Shown here: positions 31,799-40,451 of the stretch, piece by piece
Position numbering within the stretch: position 1 is the stretch's first letter
How the letters are laid out: each line of letters begins with the position of its first letter
Source: Nocardioidaceae bacterium
GTDB taxonomy: Bacteria; Actinomycetota; Actinomycetes; Propionibacteriales; Nocardioidaceae
NCBI GenBank assembly: GCA_013696745.1
Contig: JACCXZ010000055.1
Coordinates: 1 to 49,161 of the forward strand
Length of the DNA stretch: 49,161 bases
Reading direction: 5' to 3'
Notes under the pieces: model-generated
What the model was told of the DNA's origin: nothing
Database searches by the model: none
What the model saw: the letters and a program-made list of their open reading frames with translations, nothing else
Position numbers and translations under genes: made by a program

Positions 31799-34480
31799 TC
31801 AGGCGATGGACGCCAGCGCTGCCGAGCGGCCTCCGGGCAGCAGCTCGTCTACCAGGGCGACCGTGGTCGCCTCGGGGCCGCGCGGTGACCCGTGTGCGGC
31901 GATCGTGGCGGACATCTCCCGGACCCGCTCGGCGAGCAGCTCCGGCTGGTGCTCATGAGTGAGGCGCAGCTCGTCGCGCCACAGCTGCTCGCAGTCGGGC
32001 ACCATGTCCAGGCCTGTGCGCAGCGCCTCGTGCGCCAGCTCGACGTTGCCGGCTTGCTCCGCCAGCCGGCCGAGCTCGGCGGCGGCACGCACGACCAGCA
32101 CCTGCATGTCGCGCACGAGCGTGGAGTGCGCCAACCAGCTGTACCGATGGGCGGGCAAGAGCTCCATGGCAGGTCCCTGGACGCACGAGAGCCCTGCAGC
32201 AAGGTCCAGCAGCGGGTCGGCCGACTGCTGGGCGACCTCGTACCGGGCCTGCAGCACGTGCCAGTCGACGCGGACCTCGCGCAGGTCCAGTCGCCAGCGG
32301 CCGTGCTCGTCGGGGGCGATGCGTGGCTGGCCGACGGCGGAACTGCCCAGCCACCGCTGGACGTGGCCCATCGCGGCGGTGAAGACTTCGGGCGAGACCC
32401 CGCGCGGCCACACCGCTGAGCACAGGACGCCGGGGTGCACCCCGGTCGGGTTCAGCGCGACGTACGCGACGATCTCGGTGCACAGGTCGCGACGTTCATC
32501 CTCCAGCGGCCCGGACGCCTCGACGTGCACCGCTCCGAGAAGGCGCACCGACACTGCCGCGGGTGCGGCGGCCTCCAGCAGCCGTGGGTCGAAGCCGGGG
32601 ACGCTGGTCAGGAACAGGTCGGTCGTCGCCGTGACCCGCTGCCCGTCGGCGGCGCCGAACAGGGCCGCCATCGTGCTGAGCAGGTCTGCGCGCAGCCGCT
32701 GAGCCGAGACGTCCAGTCCCAGGCTCGGATTGACCACGCGTCCCTGTGCGTCCACGTCGAGTCGCCACGCCGCCCGGGGGCTCGCTCCGGCCACCAGCAC
32801 CGCGACCCGCCGGTCCGGGTCCACGGTGAGGGCGGCCAGCCGGCTCGCCCGGTCGGTGTCCGGCGCGCCGAGCACGATGACCGCCGTCGGGCGCTCGCCG
32901 CCGCTTTCGAGGTCGGCGAGGAACGTGTCCACGTCGACTGCCTGGCTCACTCGGACCGGCGCGATCATCGCCAACGCCGTTGCCGCCTCGCCGTTCAGCC
33001 CGACCACGCAGACACGTGCGTTCTCCGACCACGTGTTGGTGCCGAGCTCCACGGCCATGGACAACGCGATCTCACGCACCAGTGGGTCCGGACCGGCCAG
33101 TGCCGTGATCCCAGGCATCGAGTCGAGGTCGATGAGAACCAGCGAACCCTGGACGCCCGCGCCGAGTGTCACCAACCCCGGGCACGGGGCCGGCACACCG
33201 GCGGGCGGATCGAAGCGCTCGGCAACTGCGCGGTCGACCGTCCACATCCGTCGGTCCGGAGACGATCGCCAGCCCTCCGGCACGGGAGCCGCGGAGCCGG
33301 TCGAGAATGCGATCGAGAAGCTGGTGTCGTCGAGGTACGCCGCGCGTACTGCAGCCACCGTCCGACCCGCCTGCGCCGAGGAGGCGGCCGCCTGACGAAG
33401 CGACCGGTCGACGACGGCGGCGCCCGCGGCGTCCGCGGCGAGTCGCAGCCCTACCTCGTCCTCCGGCTTGAGGCCCCCGCCTCCACGCGGGCCGCTGCCG
33501 TTCCAGCCGCGACGACGCTTGAGGCCGAACAACAGGCCGGCAGCCACCAGTCCCCCGGCGACGCCGAGCGGCGCGGCGAGGTCGAGACCCGGGTCCGCGT
33601 GTCCGACCGGACCGACGGCGAGATCGCTCGACTCGTCACCCTTCCCGTCGTCAGCGGGGTGGTCCCGGTCGCCCGGGTCGCCCCTGTTCACGGCATGGCG
33701 GACGTCCCGGTCGACGTCCGGCGCCGCCCGGTCGGCGACGCTGATGACCCCAGGTCCCTCGGCGTCGTCGGGCAGGGCCAGCACCCAGTCGGGGTAGATC
33801 AGGTCGGGATCGCGCAGGGAGGAGCCGTCGGCCTGGAGGGCGCCCTTGTTGAGCCGGTAGATCTCCTTCCAGCGCAAGCCGTCCCCGAGGTAGCGCTCCG
33901 CGATGGCCCACAGACAGTCGTAGTGCCGGCCGTCGGGCGGCTGCACCAGGTATGTCTTGCCCAGCTTGGTCCGCAACGAAGCCTCGGTCACCGTCCCCGC
34001 ATGCACGGTGCCCTTTCCGGTGCGGGCCTGCACCGTGCCGCGCTGCCCACCGATCTCGGCATCGGGAGACGGGCCGGGCACACTGACAGCGGACGGCGCA
34101 CTCCGGTTGTCCGACGCGCTGGCGAGCGGTGCGGCCAGGCTCGCGCTGCCGGCCACCAGCAGCACCGAGGCGACCAGGCGGCGGGCCAGCGTCTGGGTGC
34201 CCATCCCGGCGCCCGGCACGCGACTGCGGCCCTCGACCGCCGCGGCCGCCTCGACCACGACGCACACACAGAAGTGTGCCCAGGCCAACCAGAGGACAAC
34301 GGACAGCACCGACATGATCGCCGAGGCGCCCAGCTCCTGAGTGAACCAGTCGAGAGTCGGCGGTTCGGAGGGCCACGGTGCTCCGCCGACACTCCACAGC
34401 GCCCACGGCACTGCGAGGACGAGCGCGAGCAGGGCCACGAGGGCCGCTAGACCGCGTACTCGCTGGGCGAGGCTGGTCAC
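31799..34480 (-). CDS. LysM-domain membrane protein with C-terminal BTAD-like region (paralogue 2)
   Basis: The protein has about 893 residues. Hydrophobic helices lie at about 10-30, 52-78 and 103-120. A LysM module at about 176-236 contains YLVQPPDGRHYDCLWAIAERY and ends PDWVLALPDD. Another helix lies at about 303-320. A long soluble part of about 570 residues follows. Its last 250 residues resemble SARP/BTAD regulators: a winged-helix-like segment (VSVRLLGAVHVEASG, TEIVAYVALNP), then TPR-like helices (ALRTGLDMVPDCEQLWRDEL). The GTG start has GGAG eight to nine bases upstream. A similar protein ends the tad operon (37737-40451). The role is unknown; coupling of cell-wall sensing to a cytoplasmic effector is inference. 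Confidence 0.78.
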   Translation of the reverse strand: MTSLAQRVRGLAALVALLALVLAVPWALWSVGGAPWPSEPPTLDWFTQELGASAIMSVLSVVLWLAWAHFCVCVVVEAAAAVEGRSRVPGAGMGTQTLARRLVASVLLVAGSASLAAPLASASDNRSAPSAVSVPGPSPDAEIGGQRGTVQARTGKGTVHAGTVTEASLRTKLGKTYLVQPPDGRHYDCLWAIAERYLGDGLRWKEIYRLNKGALQADGSSLRDPDLIYPDWVLALPDDAEGPGVISVADRAAPDVDRDVRHAVNRGDPGDRDHPADDGKGDESSDLAVGPVGHADPGLDLAAPLGVAGGLVAAGLLFGLKRRRGWNGSGPRGGGGLKPEDEVGLRLAADAAGAAVVDRSLRQAAASSAQAGRTVAAVRAAYLDDTSFSIAFSTGSAAPVPEGWRSSPDRRMWTVDRAVAERFDPPAGVPAPCPGLVTLGAGVQGSLVLIDLDSMPGITALAGPDPLVREIALSMAVELGTNTWSENARVCVVGLNGEAATALAMIAPVRVSQAVDVDTFLADLESGGERPTAVIVLGAPDTDRASRLAALTVDPDRRVAVLVAGASPRAAWRLDVDAQGRVVNPSLGLDVSAQRLRADLLSTMAALFGAADGQRVTATTDLFLTSVPGFDPRLLEAAAPAAVSVRLLGAVHVEASGPLEDERRDLCTEIVAYVALNPTGVHPGVLCSAVWPRGVSPEVFTAAMGHVQRWLGSSAVGQPRIAPDEHGRWRLDLREVRVDWHVLQARYEVAQQSADPLLDLAAGLSCVQGPAMELLPAHRYSWLAHSTLVRDMQVLVVRAAAELGRLAEQAGNVELAHEALRTGLDMVPDCEQLWRDELRLTHEHQPELLAERVREMSATIAAHGSPRGPEATTVALVDELLPGGRSAALASIA

Positions 34481-34541
34481 GACGTGTTCTCCTACCTCGG
34501 GACGACAGGGTGCGTACCTACCCATGATGCCCCCTATCGGG

Positions 34542-35342
34542 TCATCCTGCGCTCTGGCGGCGCACCAGATCACGTATCCGGAGGACCTGGGCCTCCCGCT
34601 CGGCCGCGCACTGGTGCTCGTACGACCGTGACGCGGCCTGCTGCAGCAGCCCGGTCGTAGCAGTGACGGCCGCGTGCGGCGCCTGCAGGACCGCGGCCAC
34701 CAAGTCGTCGGTGGCGACCCGGAGCTCGTCGTGGGGGACGACAGCCGTCGCCAGGCCGATTGCGGCGGCGTCGTCGGCGGCGACCCAGCGTCCCGTGGCA
34801 CAGATCTCCAGCGCCCGCGAGTACCCGACCGACTGCACGAGAGGGTGGGTGCCGGCGAGGTCCGGGACCAGGCCGAGCGCCGGTTCCCGCATGCACAGCA
34901 CGGCGTCCTCGGCCAGGATCCTCAGGTCGCACCCGAGCGCGAGCTGGAAGCCGGCGCCGACGGCATGCCCCTGCACCGCGGCGACGCTGATGAAGCGTGG
35001 GTCGCGCAACCAGGTGAAGCCGGCCTGGTAGCCGGCGATCACGGCCTGGGCGTCGCGGTCGGACAGTGCAGCGATCTGCGCGAGCGTCGTCTCGCCCGCG
35101 ATGCCGTCGGGCGTGAGCATCGCGCGGTCCAGGCCGGTGCAGAACGACGGACCGTTCGCACGCACCACGACCGCCCGCACGTCCGGCCCGATGGCGGCGC
35201 CGATGGCTGCCAGAGCCCGCCAGGTGGCAGGGGTCTGCGCGTTACGCCGCTCCGGACGGTCAAGGGTGACGGTCACGACCGGCCCGTCACTGTCGAGTGT
35301 GAGCCCGGCGGCGGTGAGCTCGTCGGCGGTGGGGTACGTCAT
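34542..35342 (-). CDS. Enoyl-CoA hydratase/isomerase family protein
   Basis: The 266-residue crotonase-fold enzyme has VTVTLDRPERRNAQTPATW near the N-terminus and VVVRANGPSFCTGLD forming the first oxyanion-hole strand. VQGHAVGAGFQLALGCDLRI carries the second, and PALGLVPDLAGTHPL holds the usual catalytic region. The first glutamate of classical hydratases is not obvious, so it could be an isomerase or hydrolase of acyl-CoA rather than a hydratase. The next gene upstream is an ABC-F ATPase; from memory, M. tuberculosis echA12 (Rv1472) also neighbours an ABC-F gene (Rv1473). A leaderless-type -10 hexamer lies eight bases before the ATG. Confidence 0.88.
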   Translation of the reverse strand: MTYPTADELTAAGLTLDSDGPVVTVTLDRPERRNAQTPATWRALAAIGAAIGPDVRAVVVRANGPSFCTGLDRAMLTPDGIAGETTLAQIAALSDRDAQAVIAGYQAGFTWLRDPRFISVAAVQGHAVGAGFQLALGCDLRILAEDAVLCMREPALGLVPDLAGTHPLVQSVGYSRALEICATGRWVAADDAAAIGLATAVVPHDELRVATDDLVAAVLQAPHAAVTATTGLLQQAASRSYEHQCAAEREAQVLRIRDLVRRQSAG

Positions 35343-35350
35343 GGCAACGA

Positions 35351-35356
35351 ACCGTA
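35351..35356 (-). promoter_or_regulatory. -10 element for possible leaderless crotonase transcript
   Basis: TACGGT (minus strand) ends eight bases before the ATG at 35342. It borders a 14-bp tandem repeat (35361-35416) that would occupy the -35 region. Confidence 0.4.
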
Positions 35357-35360
35357 CTGC

Positions 35361-35416
35361 CCCAGCGCATCGGGCCCAGCGCATCAGGCCCAGCGCATCA
35401 GGCCCAGCGCATCAGG
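35361..35416. repeat. Four tandem 14-bp repeats between ABC-F and crotonase genes
   Basis: The unit CCCAGCGCATCAGG is repeated at 35375, 35389 and 35403, with one diverged copy (CCCAGCGCATCGGG) at 35361. The ABC-F stop codon (35412-35414) lies in the last copy. The array spans the region where the crotonase promoter should be. Confidence 0.9.
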
Positions 35417-37010
35417 CCAGTGCCACGAGCTCCTGGTACCCGGCGTTCCAGAGGTCCTCGGTCGCGTCGGGCAGGATCAGCACCCGGTCGGGCTGCAACG
35501 CCTCGACGGCGCCCTCGTCGTGGGTGACCAGGACGATCGCGCCCTCGTACGTACGGATGGCCCCGAGGACCTCCTGGCGAGAGGCCGGGTCGAGGTTGTT
35601 GGTCGGCTCGTCGAGCAGCAGGACGTTGGCGCTCGACACCACCAGGGTGGCCAGGGCGAGCCGGGTCTTCTCCCCGCCGGACAGCACCTGCGCGGGCTTG
35701 TTCGCGTCGTCCCCGGAGAACAGGAACGACCCCAGGACACGTCGCCGGCTGCCGTCGTCGAGGTCCGGGGCAGCGGCAGCCATGTTCTGGGCGACCGTGC
35801 GGGCGAGGTCGAGTGTCTCGTGCTCCTGGGCGTAGTAGCCGAGCTTGAGGCCGTGACCGGCGACCACCTCTCCGGTGTCCGGGCTCTCGAGGTCGGCCAG
35901 CAGACGCAGCAGGGTGGTCTTGCCGGCGCCGTTGAGACCGAGCACGACGACCCGGGAGCCCCGGTCGATGGCGAGGTCCACGTCGGTGAAGATCTCCAGC
36001 GAGCCGTACGACTTGGACAAGCCCTCGGCCATCAGTGGGGTCTTTCCGCAGGGGGCAGGTGCCGGGAAGCGGATCCGGGCCACTCGGTCCGACGCCCGCT
36101 CCGCCTCCAGTCCCGAGAGCAGCCGTTGCGCCCGCTTCGCCATGTTCTGCGCCGCGGTCGCCTTGGTCGCCTTGGCACGCATCTTGTCCGCCTGTTGCAT
36201 CAGCGAGGACGCCTTGCGCTCGGCGTTGCTGCGCTCGCGCCGCCGACGACGCTCATCGGTCTCACGCTGCTGGAGGTACCTGTCCCAGCCCATGTTGTAC
36301 ACGTCGATCTCTGCCCGGTTGGCATCGAGGTGCAGGACCCGCGTGATGGTGTCCTGCAGCAGGGCTACGTCGTGGGAGATCACCACCAGGCCACCTGGAT
36401 GGTGGGAGAGGAAGCCGCGCAGCCACCCGATCGAGTCAGCGTCCAGGTGGTTGGTCGGCTCGTCCAGGAGCAGGGTCTCGGCCCCGGAGAACAGGATGCG
36501 AGCCAGCTCGACACGTCGACGCTGGCCACCGGACAGCGTGCGCAGCGACTGACCGAGCACACGGTCGGGGAGACCGAGGCTCGCCGCGATCGTGGCCGCC
36601 TCGGACTCCGCTGCGTACCCGCCACCCGCGTGCAGCTCGGCGTCTGCACGGCTGTATCGGCGCATCCCCTTCTCGCGCACCCTTTCGTCGTCGGAACCCA
36701 GGTCGGTCTCGGCACGGCGCAACGCGCTCAGCGCGTCGTCGATCCCCCGGGCGGACAGGATGCGATCACGTGCGCTGATCTCCAAGTCACCGGTGCGCGG
36801 GTCCTGGGGCAGGTAGCCCACTGCACCGGCACGGGTGACGCTGCCGGCGGCCGCCTGCGCCTCACCCGCCAGGATCCTGGTCAACGTCGTCTTGCCCGAC
36901 CCGTTGCGGCCCACCAGGCCGACCCGGTCGCCAGGGCCCACCCGGAAGGTGGCCCCCGACATCAGCAGGCGCGCACCGACGCGGACCTCGAGGTCGTGGA
37001 CAGTGAGCAT
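35412..37010 (-). CDS. ABC-F family ATPase (ribosome-associated)
   Basis: The 532-residue protein has two ABC cassettes and no membrane segments. The first has GRNGSGKTT, LSGGQRRRVELARIL and LLLDEPTNHLD; the second GLNGAGKTT, LSGGEKTRLALATLV and LLLDEPTNNLD. A charged linker (about 250-310, KASSLMQQADKMRAKATKA) is the P-site-interacting arm of ABC-F proteins. These factors act on ribosomes: some regulate translation, others protect against macrolides and related drugs. The family branch resembles, from memory, M. tuberculosis Rv1473. ATG 37010 has GGAG seven bases upstream. Immediately upstream lies acVLRF1, another ribosome factor. Confidence 0.93.
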   Translation of the reverse strand: MLTVHDLEVRVGARLLMSGATFRVGPGDRVGLVGRNGSGKTTLTRILAGEAQAAAGSVTRAGAVGYLPQDPRTGDLEISARDRILSARGIDDALSALRRAETDLGSDDERVREKGMRRYSRADAELHAGGGYAAESEAATIAASLGLPDRVLGQSLRTLSGGQRRRVELARILFSGAETLLLDEPTNHLDADSIGWLRGFLSHHPGGLVVISHDVALLQDTITRVLHLDANRAEIDVYNMGWDRYLQQRETDERRRRRERSNAERKASSLMQQADKMRAKATKATAAQNMAKRAQRLLSGLEAERASDRVARIRFPAPAPCGKTPLMAEGLSKSYGSLEIFTDVDLAIDRGSRVVVLGLNGAGKTTLLRLLADLESPDTGEVVAGHGLKLGYYAQEHETLDLARTVAQNMAAAAPDLDDGSRRRVLGSFLFSGDDANKPAQVLSGGEKTRLALATLVVSSANVLLLDEPTNNLDPASRQEVLGAIRTYEGAIVLVTHDEGAVEALQPDRVLILPDATEDLWNAGYQELVALA

Positions 37011-37053
37011 GCAGGCACTCCAGGCGTACGGACAGACGGGACGGTGAGGGGAT

Positions 37054-37071
37054 GACGCTCCGGACGGCGTC
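37054..37071 (-). terminator. Weak hairpin after the tad operon
   Basis: GACGC-N8-GCGTC lies 34 bases past the acVLRF1 stop and just before the ABC-F gene. The stem has only five pairs; transcription could continue into ABC-F. Confidence 0.3.
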
Positions 37072-37104
37072 GCGCCGCGGAGTCGGGCGCCAGGTACCAG
37101 GGTC

Positions 37105-37740
37105 TCACGCCTTCGCATTCAGCTCGATCCGTACCGACCTGGCCTTGGTCACACCCTCCTGCAGGACTCGGCGCCGCGGTTCACCGACGTCGAGCCAGTC
37201 CTGACGCGCCCGCTCCAGCGCGCCGGGGAGCCGGCTGACCTCGAGCACCTGACGGACCAGGGCGCGGTCACCGCCGCAGACCAGGTCTCCACCGGAGCCT
37301 GCCAGCACGTCGGTGACCGCACGGGCGGCTGCACCCACCAAGGCGTCGGCCTGGTTGGCCCGCCGCCGGGCGTAGCGCTGCTGGCTCCATCCACCGGCCT
37401 TGGTCTGACCCTGGACGTACCGGGTGCCGCACCGGGAGGCGACGAGCTCCGCTGCCACGACGTGGCCCACCGCGAATCCACCCCGACGCACCAGGACGAG
37501 CCCGAAGTCGGCGTACGCCACTGCCCGGGCGACGAGCGACTCCACGTCGGTGGCCGGCGGTCCGGGGGCCGGCAGCCGGAAACGCGCCCGGGCCCCGTCG
37601 GCGGCGACCAGTACCGCTCGTCCGTCACCCGGTTCCCAACGCAGGTTGCCGTGCCTCGCAGCGAACCGCTCAATCCACCCCGCGAGTCGCTCGGGCGCGA
37701 CCAGCACCTGCCGGTCGGCGTCCGTGCCGGTCGGGGTCAC
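37105..37740 (-). CDS. acVLRF1-family peptidyl-tRNA hydrolase (ribosome rescue)
   Basis: The 211-residue protein matches the actinobacterial Vms1-like release factor family (acVLRF1). The RGGFAVGHV strand and the loop TKAGGWSQQRYARRRANQA carry the catalytic Gln (120-121) that replaces the GGQ of classical eRF1. These proteins release nascent chains from stalled ribosomes by hydrolysing or cleaving peptidyl-tRNA. The GTG start overlaps the LysM-BTAD stop as GTGA, so it is translated as the last gene of the tad operon. That placement is unexpected for a housekeeping factor. All visible key residues are present. Confidence 0.85.
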   Translation of the reverse strand: MTPTGTDADRQVLVAPERLAGWIERFAARHGNLRWEPGDGRAVLVAADGARARFRLPAPGPPATDVESLVARAVAYADFGLVLVRRGGFAVGHVVAAELVASRCGTRYVQGQTKAGGWSQQRYARRRANQADALVGAAARAVTDVLAGSGGDLVCGGDRALVRQVLEVSRLPGALERARQDWLDVGEPRRRVLQEGVTKARSVRIELNAKA

Positions 37741-40451
37741 CGCGCTGCGGCGTCGGTGCGGGGGCGGCGGCCGAGCAGCTCGCGCAGGAGCCGCTCGGTC
37801 AGCTCCGACACCCGCGGCTGCAGGCCGTGCGCCGACAACGAGTCCCTCATCTCCTCCGCGACCGCCTCGACATCGCGTCGACCGCCGAGCGCCGACGCCA
37901 AGCGCAGTGCGTCGCGCCACAAGTCCTCGGCGGCGGGAGCGACCCGGAGCCCGGCGCGCAGAGCATCGCGTGCACCCGCGCCGTCGTCGCTCCGGGCGCA
38001 CAGCTCGGCAAGACGCCGGGCGACCAGGACGACGGTAGCGCTGGTGACGGTGTCGGTGTCGTGGTGCGCGAGCCAGGCGTACCGGCCGGTCGGGAGGTCA
38101 GACCAGGGCGCGCCGCGGACCAGGGCCAGTGCGGCCCTCAGCGTGACGACCTCGTCGACGTCTCGCTTTCCGGCCCGGCCCAGCAGGGCGACGAAGACGT
38201 CCCAGTCGAGTCGCGCGTCCTCGCGGCGCACCGAGAGCTGGTCCGGCGACACCCTGAGACGAGCCGCACCGTTGGTCGTGCCCCCCAGCCAGGCGCCGGC
38301 CTCCTGCAGGGCGACGTGCCGCTCGTCGTCGTCCACGCCGTCGGGCCAGACGGCCTCGGTGAGCGCCTCGTGCGTGACCCCGTCGGGGTGCAGGGCGGCG
38401 AACACGACGATCTCGGTCAGCAGTTCACGCCGGCCCTCCTCGATCGGCCCGTGCGCGTCCACCGCGACATCGCCCAGCACGCCGATCTCCACCTCGTGCG
38501 GGGCGTGCGGGTCCAGCACCCGGTCGGGCACGGTGAGCTCGGGCACCAGGTCCGAGACTTCGAGATCAGCCACGTCGACGTGCACCGGCTCGCGTGCAGC
38601 CTCGAACAGCAACGTCAACGCCTGCACTGCGGAGACCGACAGTCGCTGGGAGCGCACGTCGATGCCGAGCGGACCGCTCCACAGCCGACCGTCGGGTGAG
38701 ACGACGAGCCGCACGGCGGCCTGAGCGACGTTTCCGACGACCACGACGCAGACGCTGGCGTCCATACGACCCGCCAGTTCGCCGAGCCGGACCAGGATGT
38801 CCGGTGCCGGCACTCCGGAGAGCAGGACGATGCGAGCGGTCCAGTCCGCCGAGCCCGGCTCGACCAGACGGCCTGCTCGCACGCTCGTGACGCCGTACCG
38901 TCGACATGCCGCGCGTTGGGCGTCGGCCTGCTCCTCGAGCCGATCGAGCAGTGGTGTGATGTCGGTGACCCGGTGCAGCCGGCGTGGGGCCACGGCGGTC
39001 GGGACCTCGGCGAAACCCACCAGCGTGACGTCGCGCTGATCGGCCCACGCGTGCAGTGCGGCGTCGACCGCCCACGACAGCGCGACACCTCGTGCCATCG
39101 TGTCGTCACCGCCGAGGCTGACCACTCCGGAGGCCGACTCGAGGTCCCAGGCCAGTGCGGCGCCACGGCCGGTCCGGCCCAGCACCACCAGCGCCGGGTG
39201 CAAGGCCGGCCCCTCGGGCGTGAGGCGCCGCAGGTCAGCACGCTGGATGCTCCAGGTCTGACCATCGGCTCCGCTCGTCCACGGGAACCGCGGTGCCAAG
39301 CCGTGTGTCGCGTCGAAGGTGAGCGTCACCGCCTCAGCGTCGGTGACGACTCGCAGCAAGGGTGGCGCGGCGGCGGGAGCGCCGTCGGGTGCGGAGGTCA
39401 GAGTCGCACCGTAGCCCCGTACGACATGCTCCAGCAGGCGCGCAGCCTCCCGGTCGGCCGCACGACGCAGCTGGTGCTCGGCACGCACGATGACCTCGGC
39501 GTTCTCCGTGCTGCCCCACGACAGGCTGCCGCTGGTACGACTGCGCCGCAGAGCGTCCAGGGCAGCGGCGGCGAGGGCGCCACCTGCCACGCCGTAGACC
39601 GTCCGCGTTCGGGCTGCCATGTGGTCGTCGACCGGCGCGACAACCGGGGCGGTGTCGTCGGCCACGGGGTCGACCGGTGCGCTCACCCGCAGGTCCTGGC
39701 CCTCGGCGTCGGGTGGCAGCCGCAGCATCCACCCGGCCTGGACGAGGTCGAGGCTGGACAGGGTGCGTCCGTCCGCCTGCACCACGTCGCGGTTGAGCTC
39801 GAGAACCTCTCGGTGACGGAGTCCGGTGCCCAGGAAACGCTCGGAGATGTCCCACAGCGTCTCGAAGTTCCGGCCCGCCGGTGGATTCACCTCGTAGTAC
39901 TTCACCGGCGCACCCGTCGGCGTCGAGACCGGTGCGGATGGTGTCGAGGGCGCGCTGCCCTGGCCACGGTTCAGCACCGGCTTGCGCCCCAGGGTGAGGA
40001 CCGGCGGGGCGGTCGCCGTCGCCGGTGTCGCGGGCCTGCGGGGACGTGGAGGGCCGGGGGCCGGACGCAGGCCGGAGATGCCGTTCAGGATCCACCGTGC
40101 GAGCGGCTGGGTGCCGATCGCGCCACCTGGCACCGGTCGGGCGAGGCCCCCTCTCCCACGTTCGCTCACGATCTCTGTCACCAGGCACACGATGAGGTGC
40201 CACCACAACAGCCACACCCCCACGGAAGCGATGTGCAGGATCGTCGCACCGGTCACAGGCTGCTGCAGCCAGGCCATGCTCGGAGCGGAGGTCGGCAGCG
40301 GGTTACCGACGAGCAGCAGCAGAGCGGCAGGTATCCCCAGGACGGCGAGCAGCAGGACCAGCATCGCGGCGACGCCGCGCCCGACGGCGATGCGTCCGGT
40401 GCCGGCGCCCGGGAGCCGCGCCGCCTCGACGACGTCTCTCGTCGCGGCCAC
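37737..40451 (-). CDS. LysM-domain membrane protein with C-terminal BTAD-like region (tad operon)
   Basis: The 904-residue protein has two N-terminal helices (about 27-50 and 68-96). A Pro/Thr-rich linker (130-182) and a LysM module (about 185-247: YYEVNPPAGRNFETLWDISERF, ending QAGWMLRLPPDA) follow. A third helix lies at about 285-300 and then a large soluble region. The last 240 residues look like a SARP winged helix followed by BTAD helices (LGDVAVDAHG, TEIVVFAALHPDGV, AWLAHHDTDTVTSA, ALRAGLRVAPAAEDLW). The order is the same as in the protein at 31799-34480. The GTG start directly follows the TAA of the secreted-protein gene. Co-transcription with tad genes suggests a role in pilus regulation or anchoring. 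Confidence 0.8.
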   Translation of the reverse strand: MAATRDVVEAARLPGAGTGRIAVGRGVAAMLVLLLAVLGIPAALLLLVGNPLPTSAPSMAWLQQPVTGATILHIASVGVWLLWWHLIVCLVTEIVSERGRGGLARPVPGGAIGTQPLARWILNGISGLRPAPGPPRPRRPATPATATAPPVLTLGRKPVLNRGQGSAPSTPSAPVSTPTGAPVKYYEVNPPAGRNFETLWDISERFLGTGLRHREVLELNRDVVQADGRTLSSLDLVQAGWMLRLPPDAEGQDLRVSAPVDPVADDTAPVVAPVDDHMAARTRTVYGVAGGALAAAALDALRRSRTSGSLSWGSTENAEVIVRAEHQLRRAADREAARLLEHVVRGYGATLTSAPDGAPAAAPPLLRVVTDAEAVTLTFDATHGLAPRFPWTSGADGQTWSIQRADLRRLTPEGPALHPALVVLGRTGRGAALAWDLESASGVVSLGGDDTMARGVALSWAVDAALHAWADQRDVTLVGFAEVPTAVAPRRLHRVTDITPLLDRLEEQADAQRAACRRYGVTSVRAGRLVEPGSADWTARIVLLSGVPAPDILVRLGELAGRMDASVCVVVVGNVAQAAVRLVVSPDGRLWSGPLGIDVRSQRLSVSAVQALTLLFEAAREPVHVDVADLEVSDLVPELTVPDRVLDPHAPHEVEIGVLGDVAVDAHGPIEEGRRELLTEIVVFAALHPDGVTHEALTEAVWPDGVDDDERHVALQEAGAWLGGTTNGAARLRVSPDQLSVRREDARLDWDVFVALLGRAGKRDVDEVVTLRAALALVRGAPWSDLPTGRYAWLAHHDTDTVTSATVVLVARRLAELCARSDDGAGARDALRAGLRVAPAAEDLWRDALRLASALGGRRDVEAVAEEMRDSLSAHGLQPRVSELTERLLRELLGRRPRTDAAAR

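Noticed and set aside
35361-35416. CRISPR array
   Set aside because: The four 14-bp units are directly adjacent with no spacers and there are no cas genes.
34674-37055. A 793-codon open frame on the plus strand
   Set aside because: It is antisense to the crotonase and ABC-F genes, both of which carry full family motifs.
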